From Cellulomonas sp. URHE0023 (GTDB lineage: Bacteria; Actinomycetota; Actinomycetes; Actinomycetales; Cellulomonadaceae), in assembly GCF_000688475.1 (NCBI RefSeq), contig NZ_JIAN01000005.1, positions 310,001-374,000 on the forward strand: DNA of 64,000 bases, given 5' to 3'. The translations under genes and the position numbers were made by a program. Under the pieces are notes generated by a model that was given only the letters and a program-made list of their open reading frames with translations, ran no database searches and had not been told where the DNA came from. Shown in pieces: positions 1 through 15,595 of this stretch (position 1 is its first letter; each line of letters starts with the position of its first letter).

Positions 1-278
1 GTCTCGGTCATGGCTGCTGCCAGGATCCCGAGTGCGTCGGCTGGCCCTGCAGCGACACGGACGAGGCAGAACGGTTCGGAGCACAGCATCGGCCATGGGC
101 TCGGACCACGCGGGTCGGGCGCGTCGGCGGGGTCGCCAGCGGCCAGGAACGGCACCACATGGCCCTCGTGGACGGCGCGCGCGACTACCCCGGCGGCCGA
201 CGCCGCGACGCGCACACCGCGAGCCCCATCGGCAACGGCTGCTGACACGGCGTCTCGAACTCGGTCCATGGCACCCAT
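1..278 (-). CDS. Partial hypothetical protein (3' end outside window)
   Basis: An open minus-strand frame runs from an ATG at 278 (a second in-frame ATG is at 269) to the left edge without a stop, giving about 92 residues. Most of the frame has the high third-position GC seen in its neighbours, and the product is Ala/Val/Asp-rich with a stretch reading SPWPMLCSEPFCLVRV. It lies downstream of the tuf terminator in the same direction. No good ribosome binding site precedes either ATG and I recognise no family, so this could be a real gene start or a chance open frame. Confidence 0.35.
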   Translation of the reverse strand, partial: MGAMDRVRDAVSAAVADGARGVRVAASAAGVVARAVHEGHVVPFLAAGDPADAPDPRGPSPWPMLCSEPFCLVRVAAGPADALGILAAAMTE

Positions 279-376
279 GGGAGGACCGTACAGACACCCG
301 GGCCACGCGGCGGTCCTCCGCCCGACACGTCCGAAAGGTGCACCCAGAACCACCCGATCGGCGCGGGGTACGACGA

Positions 377-404
377 AGGCCCGGGAGCCGAAGCTCCCGG
401 GCCT
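377..404 (-). terminator. Terminator of the rpsL-rpsG-fusA-tuf operon
   Basis: A perfect 12-bp stem (377-388 with 393-404) closed by a CGAA tetraloop lies 31 bases beyond the tuf stop. No U-tract follows, which is common for actinobacterial terminators. Confidence 0.85.
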
Positions 405-435
405 GCGTCAGATCAGCTGCCCCGAGGGGCGAGCA

Positions 436-1629
<1,194 letters not shown>

Positions 1630-1672
1630 TGGGTGTCCTCCTCAGGACTTGGTAGAGATTGGCCGACGTTGT

Positions 1673-1694
1673 GCGGCTACCGGACGGTAGCCGC
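1673..1694 (-). other. Hairpin in the fusA-tuf spacer
   Basis: A 9-bp perfect stem (1673-1681 with 1686-1694) with a 4-base loop lies between the fusA stop and the tuf ribosome binding site. It could be a partial terminator or an mRNA processing or stability element giving tuf a different expression level from fusA. Confidence 0.45.
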
Positions 1695-1754
1695 TTGACG
1701 CGGCGTCCTACGGGTCGGTTTGTGTGATGGAACTACAGATGTCGACCTGTGGGA

Positions 1755-3857
<2,103 letters not shown>

Positions 3858-3946
3858 GTGAGTTGCCCCTTACAGGTTGGCTTGGGTGGCGCCACCGGCC
3901 CGGCCCGAGGATCGGACCGGCGGCGCAGCGCCCGTGGGTGCCGGGA

Positions 3947-4417
3947 TTACCAGCGGTAGTGCGCGAAGGCCTTGTTGGACTCAGCCATCTTGTGCATGTC
4001 CTCACGACGCTTCACCGCGGCACCGAGGCCGTTGGACGCGTCCAGGATCTCGTTCATGAGGCGCTCGGTCATCGTCTTCTCGCGACGAGCGCGCGAGTAG
4101 TCGGTGAGCCAGCGCAGCGCGAGGGTGGTCTGGCGGACCGGACGCACCTCGACGGGAACCTGGTACGTGGCACCACCGACGCGGCGCGAACGCACCTCGA
4201 GCGACGGGCGGACGTTGTCCAGGGCGCGCTTGAGCACGACCACCGGGTCGCCCTGCGTCTTCTCACGGACACCCTCGAGGGCGCCGTAGACGATGTGCTC
4301 CGCGACAGACTTCTTGCCGTCGAGCAGGACCTTGTTGATCAGCTGCGTGACGACCGGAGACCCGTAGACGGGGTCGATGACGAGCGGCCGCTTCGGGGCC
4401 GGACCCTTGCGAGGCAT
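3947..4417 (-). CDS. rpsG: 30S ribosomal protein S7
   Basis: Primary 16S rRNA-binding protein of the 30S head. The 156-residue product starts [11 protein letters not shown] and ends KAFAHYRW, as actinobacterial S7 does. Its ATG overlaps the rpsL stop by one base (TGATG), so the two are translationally coupled. By analogy with other bacteria S7 may autoregulate the operon; no site is visible here. Confidence 0.97.
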   Translation of the reverse strand: MPRKGPAPKRPLVIDPVYGSPVVTQLINKVLLDGKKSVAEHIVYGALEGVREKTQGDPVVVLKRALDNVRPSLEVRSRRVGGATYQVPVEVRPVRQTTLALRWLTDYSRARREKTMTERLMNEILDASNGLGAAVKRREDMHKMAESNKAFAHYRW

Positions 4418-4788
4418 CAGCCCACCTTCTTCGCGCCGTAGCGGCTGCGCGCCTGCTTACGGTTCTTGACGCCCTGCGTGTCGAGGGCACCACGGACGAT
4501 CTTGTAACGGACACCCGGGAGGTCCTTCACACGGCCACCGCGGACGAGCACGATCGAGTGCTCCTGCAGGTTGTGGCCGACACCGGGGATGTACGCCGTG
4601 ACCTCGACCTGGCTGGAGAGACGAACGCGCGCGACCTTGCGGAGGGCGGAGTTCGGCTTCTTCGGGGTCGTGGTGTAGACGCGGGTGCACACACCGCGTC
4701 GCTGGGGGGAGCCCTTGAGGGCAGGCGTCTTCGACTTGTTCGTCTTCGCCTGCCGGCCCTTGCGGACCAGCTGCTGGATCGTAGGCAC
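4417..4788 (-). CDS. rpsL: 30S ribosomal protein S12
   Basis: S12, part of the decoding centre. The 123-residue product has the [10 protein letters not shown] segment with Lys43 and the VKDLPGVRY segment with Lys88 and Asp89. Residues 43 and 88 are the classical streptomycin-resistance positions and are wild type here. Asp89 is the usual methylthiolation site. First gene of the str operon; its promoter lies about 290 nt upstream. Confidence 0.98.
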   Translation of the reverse strand: MPTIQQLVRKGRQAKTNKSKTPALKGSPQRRGVCTRVYTTTPKKPNSALRKVARVRLSSQVEVTAYIPGVGHNLQEHSIVLVRGGRVKDLPGVRYKIVRGALDTQGVKNRKQARSRYGAKKVG

Positions 4789-5171
4789 TACGTCTCCGTC
4801 TGTTGGATGATCTCTGGTCGACCGGACCCGTCACCCAGGACGGCCGGCATGGTCGGGGATCGTCGCCCGTCGCGCGACTACCTCAGGTCTCGAGTCCCGC
4901 ACCGACCCCCGCGCTCGGGCGTGTCGCCCCGGCCCTCCTCGCCGCGTCCCGCAAGAACGGTCCTTGGCGAGGTGACGACGTGGTGGAGCGAGACCACCCG
5001 ATGCTCCCGGCTCTGGACCCGCTCGCAAGAGGGATCCTTCGGGTGCATACGCGAGAGCCCGACGGCGCGGGCACGGTGTCCTACGTTACCCGGCGGCGCT
5101 TGCAGCGTCAAAGCGAGCCTCGTCACGTCGGCACGCGGATACGCGGACCGCGAGTGCTCTGTTCCGACCTC
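4789..5171 (-). promoter_or_regulatory. str operon promoter and long leader
   Basis: This 383-bp gap has no convincing gene. On the minus strand a -35 TTGACG (5106-5111) and -10 TAACGT (5083-5088) are separated by exactly 17 bp. Transcription from there would start near 5076, giving an rpsL leader of roughly 290 nt. The leader is GC-rich and I could not assign it a known structure. Confidence 0.7.
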
Positions 5172-5540
5172 TCAGGGCGCCGACGGGACCACCCAGGCGT
5201 AGCTCTGGGAGCTGCCCGGAGGACCGTCACTGTCGTCCACGCGCACCGAGACGAGCGTGAAGTCCCGGCCTGCGACGGTCACGGTCTCCCCCACCTTCGC
5301 GCCGGAGGAGTCGGCCACCTCGCCCGCCCGGCTCGCCGACAACGACGCGTGGTCGTCGTCGATGTTGCTCGCGATGACCGTGAGGTCGTCGAGGGGTGTC
5401 GGGATGTTCTCCCGCAGCCAGATGCCACCGTCGGGTGACGACGCCGGGGGATCGGGCTCGTCGGCGCCGCAACCGGCCACCGCAAGGCTCGTCACGAGGA
5501 CCACGCCCGCAGCCGAGACCCAACGCACCCACCGCGCCAT
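5172..5540 (-). CDS. Small secreted lipoprotein of unknown function
   Basis: A 122-residue protein starting at the ATG at 5540, chosen because it follows an AGGGGGG sequence and directly begins a lipoprotein signal peptide (MARWVRWVS, hydrophobic core, lipobox VAGC). A longer in-frame version from 5600 would bury the signal and overlap the upstream gene. The mature part is short and acidic. It contains VGETVTVAGRDFTLVSVRVDD, which looks like a small beta-barrel or OB-like fold; this is inference. Presumably anchored to the outer face of the membrane. It sits just downstream of the decayed calpain-like gene. Confidence 0.6.
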   Translation of the reverse strand: MARWVRWVSAAGVVLVTSLAVAGCGADEPDPPASSPDGGIWLRENIPTPLDDLTVIASNIDDDHASLSASRAGEVADSSGAKVGETVTVAGRDFTLVSVRVDDSDGPPGSSQSYAWVVPSAP

Positions 5541-5586
5541 CGGTGCCCCCCTGTTCTCTCGACCTGCCCGGAAGGATATGCGCACG

Positions 5587-6107
5587 TCAGCCCACCGCAT
5601 TCGTGTCGACCGCGCGGAACGCGTCCACGTAGTCGTCGTAGCTCATCGTGATCGGTGGGTAGCCGGCGATGCCCCACGGGTTCACCACCGTCACCGTGCC
5701 GTGCTTCACGTCCGCGGACTGCACGTAGTAGGCATGGTGCGAGTGCAGCTGCTCCACGCCCTCGACCTTCTCCGGGCCGACAGGGGCGTCGTCCCGGGAC
5801 GCGTTCCCGTACTTCGTCGGGTCTGCGGCCGGCGCGAGAGCCCCGCCACCGTCCGACGGACCGGCGGGCGCACCGGCACCGTCGCCGTCGTAGACGGTCG
5901 GCGTCCCGGTGCCACCGCAGTCACCAGCCCGGGTACCCAGCGAACGGACCGCGCAGCCGATCCTGTCGGCGAGGCTCTGTCCGACGCCCGACAGCCGGCT
6001 CGCCACGATGAGCGCACCGACGACGACCACCGCGGCGATAGCCACGCCGACGACTCGACGGAGGCCGCACCCCGCTGGCTGCCCCGAGGCCGCACGTTGC
6101 ACGTCAT
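5587..6107 (-). pseudogene. Decayed membrane-anchored calpain-like (C2 family) peptidase
   Basis: The frame open to 5587 encodes a transmembrane helix (VVGVAIAAVVVVGALIVAS), a Gly/Pro/Asp-rich linker, then HSHHAYYV and VVNPWG followed by ITMSYDDYVDAF. The last two resemble the His and Asn active-site segments of calpain-type C2 peptidases, but no segment like the catalytic QGxxGDCW is present. The likely N-terminus, MTCNVRPRGSQRGAASVE, which looks like the start of actinobacterial single-pass secreted proteins, lies in another frame beginning at the ATG at 6107. It runs into the helix frame at about 6050, as if one base were lost. Without the frameshift the helix frame stays open to 6237 (216 residues). 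I call it a remnant with a lost core and a probable frameshift; an intact shorter protein is possible. Confidence 0.5.
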
Positions 6108-6319
6108 GCGGTGATCGTCCCGGGCCGGGCAGGACCACCGACGTGGCCCCAGGACCCAATCTGGACCCAGGCGGGGCCCAGGCGGGCCTAGTGGGCTCAG
6201 CGGGCCCGGGACTCAAGCCCGGGCGCCGGAGCGCCACTACGCGTCGACCACGCTCGGTGGCCGGAGGCGTCGTCCACCGGACCCGGGCCCTCGGTCGATC
6301 GGCGTCGCCCGAGAACGCC

Positions 6320-6352
6320 CGAGGGGGCCCACCGAATCGGTGAGCCCCCTCG
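6320..6352 (-). terminator. rpoC terminator
   Basis: A 9-bp GC-rich stem (6320-6328 with 6344-6352) continues, after one mismatch, into a 5-bp inner stem with an AAT loop. It lies 18 bases past the rpoC stop and closes the rplJL-rpoBC transcript. Confidence 0.85.
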
Positions 6353-6369
6353 GGGGTGGTGCAGATCGA

Positions 6370-10245
<3,876 letters not shown>

Positions 10246-10319
10246 GGGGGGTCCTACTTCCTTCGCTTGCCGGCTGTGTCAGCCAGCTGAACGGAAATGT
10301 TGCTAAGGGTGCGGGCGCC

Positions 10320-10347
10320 CGCCGCCCACCCGTGAGGAAGGGCGGCG
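10320..10347 (-). other. Hairpin in the rpoB-rpoC spacer
   Basis: An 8-bp GC-only stem (10320-10327 with 10340-10347) with a 12-base loop lies just past the rpoB stop. Its loop is large for a terminator. It may be a weak attenuator or a processing site between rpoB and rpoC. Confidence 0.35.
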
Positions 10348-10357
10348 GGGCTCGACG

Positions 10358-13300
10358 TCAGATCTCTTCGATGCTGCTGGCGTTCGGGCGTCGCGACAGG
10401 TCGATGCCGAGCTCCTCCGCTGCGCGGTAGACCTCGTCGTCGTTCTCCTTCATGTCGATGGAGACGCCGTCCGAGGAGAGCACCTCCACGTTCAGGCAGA
10501 GCGACTGCATCTCCTTGAGGAGGACCTTGAAGGACTCCGGGATGCCCGAGTCGGGGATGTTCTCCCCCTTGACGATCGCCTCGTACACCTTGACGCGTCC
10601 GGGGACGTCGTCCGACTTGATGGTGAGGAGCTCCTGCAGCGTGTAGGCAGCGCCGTACGCCTCCAGGGCCCACACCTCCATCTCGCCGAACCGCTGGCCA
10701 CCGAACTGCGCCTTACCACCCAGCGGCTGCTGCGTGATCATCGAGTACGGGCCGGTCGAGCGAGCGTGGATCTTGTCGTCCACAAGGTGGTGCAGCTTGA
10801 GGATGTACATGTAGCCGACGGCCACCGGCTCCGGGAACGGCTCGCCGGAGCGGCCGTCGAAGAGGTGGGCCTTGCCGTCGCCGCCGACGGTGCGGACACC
10901 GTCGCGGTTGGGCAGCGTCGAGGACAGCAGACCGGTCAGGGTCGTCTCGGGCACGCCGTCGAACACGGGGGTCGCGACCGGGTTGCCGGCCGGCGACTTC
11001 GCCGCGATCGCGGGGACGCCGTCGCGCCAGGACAGGTCGTCGCCCTCGGCGATCTCGATGTCCCAGCCCTGCTTGGCCACCCAGCCGAGGTGCGTCTCGA
11101 GCACCTGGCCGACGTTCATGCGGCCGGGAACACCGAGCGGGTTCAGGACGACGTCGACCGCGGTCCCGTCCGCGAGGAACGGCATGTCCTCGACGGGCAG
11201 GATCTTGGAGATGACGCCCTTGTTGCCGTGACGGCCGGCGAGCTTGTCGCCGTCCGTGATCTTGCGGCGCTGCGCGATGTACACGCGGACCAGCTCGTTG
11301 ACGCCGGCGGGCAGCTCGTCGCCGTCCTCACGGCTGAACGTGCGGACCTCGATGACCGTGCCGGACTCGCCGTGCGGCACCTTGAGCGACGTGTCGCGGA
11401 CCTCGCGCGCCTTCTCACCGAAGATCGCGCGGAGCAGCCGCTCCTCGGGGGTCAGCTCGGTCTCGCCCTTGGGCGTGACCTTGCCGACGAGGATGTCGCC
11501 GGCGCCGACCTCGGCACCGATGCGGATGATCCCGCGCTCGTCGAGGTCCGCGAGGACCTCCTCGGAGACGTTGGGGATGTCCCGCGTGATCTCCTCCGGG
11601 CCGAGCTTGGTGTCGCGTGCGTCGACCTCGTGCTCCTCGATGTGGATCGAGGAGAGCACGTCGTCCTGCACGAGACGCTGCGACAGGATGATCGCGTCCT
11701 CGTAGTTGTGACCCTCCCAGGACATGAACGCCACCAGCAGGTTACGGCCGAGCGCGAGCTCGCCCTCGTCCGTGGCGGGGCCGTCCGCGAGCACCGAGTT
11801 GACCTCGACGCGCGCGCCGGTGTCCACCAGCACGCGCTGGTTGTAGCTGGTGCCCTGGTTGGAGCGACGGAACTTGGCGACGCGGTGCGTCGACGTGGTG
11901 CCGTCGTCGTTGGCCACGACGATCAGGTCGGCCGACACCTCGGTGACGACACCCGGCTTCGTCGCGACGATGACGTCGCCCGCGTCGATCGCCGCACGCC
12001 GCTCCATGCCGGTACCCACGAGCGGGGCCTCGGAACGGACCAGCGGAACGGCCTGGCGCTGCATGTTGGCACCCATGAGGGCACGGTTGGCGTCGTCGTG
12101 CTCGAGGAACGGGATCAGGGCCGTGGCCACCGACACCATCTGGCGCGGGGAGACGTCCATGTAGTCGACGGCCTCGCCGGCGACGTACTCGATCTCGCCG
12201 CCCTTGACGCGGACCAGGACGCGGTCCTCCTCGAAGGCACCGTTCGCCTTGAGCGGGGCGTTGGCCTGCGCGATGACGTGGCGGTCCTCGTCGTCGGCGG
12301 TCAGGTAGTGGACCTCGTCGGAGACCTTGCCCTTGATGACCTTGCGGTACGGGGTCTCGACGAAGCCGAACGGGTTGATCCGCCCGTACGTCGCGAGCGA
12401 GCCGATGAGGCCGATGTTCGGGCCCTCAGGGGTCTCGATCGGGCACATGCGGCCGTAGTGCGACGGGTGGACGTCACGGACCTCCATGCCGGCACGGTCA
12501 CGGGACAGACCACCCGGGCCCAGCGCGGACAGGCGACGCTTGTGCGTCAGACCCGCGAGGGGGTTGTTCTGGTCCATGAACTGCGACAGCTGCGAGGTGC
12601 CGAAGAACTCCTTGATCGACGCCACCACGGGGCGGATGTTGATCAGGGTCTGCGGCGTGATCGCCTCGACGTCCTGCGTCGTCATGCGCTCGCGCACGAC
12701 GCGCTCCATCCGGGACAGGCCCGTGCGGACCTGGTTCTGGATGAGCTCGCCGACCGCACGGATGCGACGGTTGCCGAAGTGGTCGATGTCGTCGGTCTCG
12801 ACGCGCAGCTCGATCGCCTCGCCGCCGCGGCGGCCGGGCAGCGTGGGCAGGTCGATGTGCAGCGACGCGAGGTACTTGATCGTCGCGACGATGTCGTCAC
12901 GCGAGAGCACCGAGTCGGCCAGCGGGACATCCTCCCCGAGCTTCTTGTTCAGCTTGTAGCGGCCGACCTTGGCAAGGTCGTAGCGCTTCGGGTTGAAGTA
13001 GAAGTTCTCGATGAGCGCGCGACCGGCCTCGACCGTGGGCGGCTCGCCCGGGCGGATCTTGCGGTAGAGGTCGAGCAGGGCCTCGTCCTGCGTCTGGACG
13101 TGGTCCTTGTCGAGCGTGTCGATGACCGCCGGGTAGGCGGCGAACTCCTCGCGGATCTCCGCGTCCGACATGCCGAGGGCCTTGAGCAGCACGGTGGCGT
13201 TCTGCTTGCGCTTGCGGTCGACGCGCACGCCGACGTTGTCGCGCTTGTCGATCTCGAACTCGAGCCAGGCGCCACGGCTCGGGATGACCTTGGCCGTGAG

Positions 13301-13867
13301 GACGTCCTTGTCGGACGTCTTGTCGGCCGTGCGCTCGAAGTACACGCCGGGCGAACGGACGAGCTGCGAGACGACCACGCGCTCGGTGCCGTTGATGATG
13401 AAGGTGCCGCGCTCGGTCATGAGCGGGAAGTCGCCCATGAAGACCGTCTGGCTCTTGATCTCACCGGTCGTGTAGTTGACGAACTCCGCCGTGACGAACA
13501 GCGGGGCGGCGAAGGTGAAGTCCTTCTCCTTGCACTCCTCGGCCGTGTACTTGGGCGGCTCGAAGCGGTGCTCGCGGAAGGACAGCGACATGGAGCCGCC
13601 GAAGTCCTCGATCGGGGAGATCTCCTCGAAGATCTCCTCGAGACCTGCGGTCTCGGGAACGTCCTGCCGGCCGTTCTCGAGGGCCTTGGCCACGCGGGCC
13701 TGCCACTTCTCGTTGCCGAGGAGCCAGTCGAAGCTCTCGGTCTGCAGACCCAGGAGGTCCGGGACCTCGAGGGGCTCGTGGATCTTGGCGAAAGAGATAC
13801 GACGAGATGCGGTGCGGTTCGCGATGGCGTCGGCGGTCGGAGCAGAAGGGGTGCGCGAGGCAGCCAA
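10358..13867 (-). CDS. rpoB: DNA-directed RNA polymerase subunit beta
   Basis: Second catalytic RNA polymerase subunit, 1169 residues. The rifampicin-binding cluster is wild type ([20 protein letters not shown], about residues 430-450). The [16 protein letters not shown] stretch and the C-terminal clamp ([20 protein letters not shown]) are present. The start is TTG at 13867, preceded by AAGGA, giving the N-terminus [20 protein letters not shown] promoter candidate lies about 145 nt upstream, after the rplL terminator, so rpoBC can be transcribed separately from rplJL. Confidence 0.98.
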   Translation of the reverse strand: MAASRTPSAPTADAIANRTASRRISFAKIHEPLEVPDLLGLQTESFDWLLGNEKWQARVAKALENGRQDVPETAGLEEIFEEISPIEDFGGSMSLSFREHRFEPPKYTAEECKEKDFTFAAPLFVTAEFVNYTTGEIKSQTVFMGDFPLMTERGTFIINGTERVVVSQLVRSPGVYFERTADKTSDKDVLTAKVIPSRGAWLEFEIDKRDNVGVRVDRKRKQNATVLLKALGMSDAEIREEFAAYPAVIDTLDKDHVQTQDEALLDLYRKIRPGEPPTVEAGRALIENFYFNPKRYDLAKVGRYKLNKKLGEDVPLADSVLSRDDIVATIKYLASLHIDLPTLPGRRGGEAIELRVETDDIDHFGNRRIRAVGELIQNQVRTGLSRMERVVRERMTTQDVEAITPQTLINIRPVVASIKEFFGTSQLSQFMDQNNPLAGLTHKRRLSALGPGGLSRDRAGMEVRDVHPSHYGRMCPIETPEGPNIGLIGSLATYGRINPFGFVETPYRKVIKGKVSDEVHYLTADDEDRHVIAQANAPLKANGAFEEDRVLVRVKGGEIEYVAGEAVDYMDVSPRQMVSVATALIPFLEHDDANRALMGANMQRQAVPLVRSEAPLVGTGMERRAAIDAGDVIVATKPGVVTEVSADLIVVANDDGTTSTHRVAKFRRSNQGTSYNQRVLVDTGARVEVNSVLADGPATDEGELALGRNLLVAFMSWEGHNYEDAIILSQRLVQDDVLSSIHIEEHEVDARDTKLGPEEITRDIPNVSEEVLADLDERGIIRIGAEVGAGDILVGKVTPKGETELTPEERLLRAIFGEKAREVRDTSLKVPHGESGTVIEVRTFSREDGDELPAGVNELVRVYIAQRRKITDGDKLAGRHGNKGVISKILPVEDMPFLADGTAVDVVLNPLGVPGRMNVGQVLETHLGWVAKQGWDIEIAEGDDLSWRDGVPAIAAKSPAGNPVATPVFDGVPETTLTGLLSSTLPNRDGVRTVGGDGKAHLFDGRSGEPFPEPVAVGYMYILKLHHLVDDKIHARSTGPYSMITQQPLGGKAQFGGQRFGEMEVWALEAYGAAYTLQELLTIKSDDVPGRVKVYEAIVKGENIPDSGIPESFKVLLKEMQSLCLNVEVLSSDGVSIDMKENDDEVYRAAEELGIDLSRRPNASSIEEI

Positions 13868-14011
13868 AAGAGGGGTCCTTCCCAGCGGATCGAGTGCACG
13901 CTGCGCTGGTCCTGACTAGGCACGATCCCCCGGCCGGCGAGCCTGCCACGTCGTGTACGAACGACGAGGGTGGGCTCGGGTTATACGGGATCGCGGGCAC
14001 AGGCCAGCGCA

Positions 14012-14047
14012 AAGCGCTAGCATACTCATCCGCACGGGTAAAGTCCA
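14012..14047 (-). promoter_or_regulatory. Candidate rpoB promoter
   Basis: On the minus strand a -10 TATGCT (14019-14024) lies 17 bp from a partial -35 TGGACT (14042-14047). A 5-bp inverted repeat (AGCGC/GCGCT) sits just downstream at 14006-14018. The rest of the 428-bp rplL-rpoB gap holds the rplL terminator and no credible gene. Confidence 0.45.
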
Positions 14048-14232
14048 CCCGCAATCGACCCCTCCTGGCGCTGGCCACTTTCGTGGCCGACAGCCGCGAG
14101 GCGTCCGGTCCGTGTCAGCCGCTCTGCTGCACGTGGCGACGACGTTGGCGCCGCGCACATGGTGGCACACCTCACGGTCAGGACGAAAGTCGGTCTGTGG
14201 AGAAGCCTCCCCTCAGGCTCCGCAGGGCAGCA

Positions 14233-14267
14233 ACGAGGCCCGCACCCCACAGGGGTACGGGCCTCGT
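14233..14267 (-). terminator. rplJ-rplL terminator
   Basis: A 16-bp stem with one wobble position (14233-14248 with 14252-14267) and a 3-base loop lies 28 bases past the rplL stop. It should separate rplJL from rpoBC, perhaps incompletely. Confidence 0.85.
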
Positions 14268-14295
14268 CGGATCTCCGGATGAACCGGAGGTCAGA

Positions 14296-14685
14296 TCACT
14301 TGAGCGTGACGGTGGCGCCAGCAGCCTCGAGGGTCTCCTTGGCCTTCTCGGCGGCGTCCTTGGCGACACCCTCCAGGACGGCCTTGGGGGCGGCGTCAAC
14401 GAGGTCCTTGGCCTCCTTCAGACCGAGGGACGTCAGGACGCGCACCTCCTTGATGACCTGGATCTTCTTGTCACCGGCGGCCTCGAGAACGACGTCGAAC
14501 GAGTCCTTCTCCTCCTCGACGGCGGCCTCAGCGGCGCCACCGGCGCCGGCCGGCGCGGCAACGGCGACGGGGGCAGCAGCGGTGACCTCGAAGACCTCCT
14601 CGAAGGCCTTCACGAACTCGGAGAGCTCGATGAGGGAGAGCTCCTTGAACGCGTCGATGAGCTCGGTGGTGGTGAGCTTCGCCAT
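14296..14685 (-). CDS. rplL: 50S ribosomal protein L7/L12
   Basis: Stalk protein that recruits translation factor GTPases, 129 residues. An N-terminal dimerisation segment (residues 1-33) is followed by the Ala/Gly-rich flexible hinge (about 36-57) and the conserved C-terminal domain with [10 protein letters not shown]. Second gene of the rplJL pair, 84 bp after rplJ. Confidence 0.97.
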   Translation of the reverse strand: MAKLTTTELIDAFKELSLIELSEFVKAFEEVFEVTAAAPVAVAAPAGAGGAAEAAVEEEKDSFDVVLEAAGDKKIQVIKEVRVLTSLGLKEAKDLVDAAPKAVLEGVAKDAAEKAKETLEAAGATVTLK

Positions 14686-14769
14686 GATGGCGGTTCCTTC
14701 CGTTCGATGCCTGGCGGCCTCTGCGGCCTACCTGGGCGGGGGGGTGTGAAGAGCCTGTGCCGGGATGGC

Positions 14770-15303
14770 TCAGGCAGCGACCTCGGCCGACTCGTCCAGC
14801 TTGAGCCGGAGCGCGTCGACGGTGCGTGCAGCCTGAGCGGCGGGAGCGGTGAACATGTAGGCCGCCTGGTAGAGCTTGGCCTTGAACACGCCTGCCGCCT
14901 TGCCCAGCAGAACCTCACGGGACTCGAGGTCCGCGAGCTTGGTGACGTCCGCAGCGGTCAGGGCGCGTCCGTCGAGGACACCGCCCTTGATGACCAGTGC
15001 GGGGTTCGCCTTGGCGAAGTCACGCAGACCCTTGGCCGCCTCGACCGGGTCACCGGAGACGAAGGCGATCGCCGACGGGCCGGCAAGCGCGTCGTCGAGG
15101 CCCTCGAGGCCGGCATCCTTGGCCGCGATCGCGGTCAGCGTGTTCTTCACCACGGAGTACGTTGCGTTGCCGCTGAGCGCCTTGCGCAGCTTCTTGAGCT
15201 GAGCAACGGTGAGCCCGCGGTACTCGGTCAGCACGGCCGCGTTGGACTCGCGGAACAGGTCCGTGAGCTCTGCGACAGCGGCTGCCTTGTCCGGCCTCGC
15301 CAT
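14770..15303 (-). CDS. rplJ: 50S ribosomal protein L10
   Basis: Stalk base protein that anchors L12 dimers, 177 residues. I start it at the ATG at 15303 ([17 protein letters not shown]) because AAGGA precedes it and the 46 residues upstream in the same frame belong to the leader. The L12-binding C-terminal helix is present ([20 protein letters not shown]). L10-L12 complexes usually regulate this operon through the leader, and a leader with an attenuator-like hairpin is present here. Confidence 0.97.
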   Translation of the reverse strand: MARPDKAAAVAELTDLFRESNAAVLTEYRGLTVAQLKKLRKALSGNATYSVVKNTLTAIAAKDAGLEGLDDALAGPSAIAFVSGDPVEAAKGLRDFAKANPALVIKGGVLDGRALTAADVTKLADLESREVLLGKAAGVFKAKLYQAAYMFTAPAAQAARTVDALRLKLDESAEVAA

Positions 15304-15516
15304 GGCAATCCTTCCGATGGTGGTGCCACCGGTCGTCACGCCCCACAAACGAAAGAGCCCCGCGCAGGCGCGGGGCTCGGCGTCAGGCTCGGCTTGCGCA
15401 CGAGACCCTTCGAGAACTCTCACCTGCGCTGGCCTCCGCATGCTGCGGGACTTCGGGCGATCGACGTTCGCTCACTGCGTGGGCGCACGACGGTCGACGA
15501 CCGGCGGTCTTTGGAT
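15304..15516 (-). promoter_or_regulatory. Candidate L10 leader (autoregulatory mRNA leader of rplJL)
   Basis: About 210 nt separate the predicted rplJ transcription start from its ATG. An 11-bp GC-rich stem (15355-15365 with 15368-15378) is followed on the minus strand by TTTCGTTTG, which resembles an intrinsic terminator or attenuator upstream of the gene. L10 leaders that terminate or block translation when L10-L12 is in excess are known in many bacteria. Membership of that RNA family is inferred from position and hairpin, not from a covariance match. Confidence 0.5.
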
Positions 15517-15522
15517 GCCCCC

Positions 15523-15551
15523 AGCGTACGTCACGCGTGCGTGACGGCCAA
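15523..15551 (-). promoter_or_regulatory. rplJ promoter with a palindrome in its spacer
   Basis: Minus-strand -35 TTGGCC (15546-15551) and -10 TACGCT (15523-15528) are 17 bp apart. The spacer is almost filled by a perfect 7-2-7 inverted repeat (15530-15545, GTCACGC and GCGTGAC arms), which looks like an operator. Confidence 0.55.
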
Positions 15552-15554
15552 ATC

Positions 15555-15570
15555 GGTCCGGCTCCGGACC
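15555..15570 (-). terminator. Possible terminator of the CHAT gene
   Basis: A 7-bp inverted repeat (15555-15561 with 15564-15570) lies 25 bases past the CHAT stop and directly before the rplJ -35 element. The loop is very tight, so it would be a modest terminator. Confidence 0.35.
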
Positions 15571-15595
15571 CGGAGCACCAGCTGTCCGCGGCCGC

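Noticed and set aside
4878..5126. Short minus-strand open frame in the rpsL leader
   Set aside because: It covers the -10 and -35 elements of the str promoter and has no credible ribosome site.
13980..13985. TATAAC as an alternative rpoB -10
   Set aside because: No acceptable -35 at 16-18 bp; the TATGCT element upstream fits better.
13916..14170. Short open frame upstream of rpoB
   Set aside because: Basic, Cys-rich product without family resemblance, lying across the promoter candidate.
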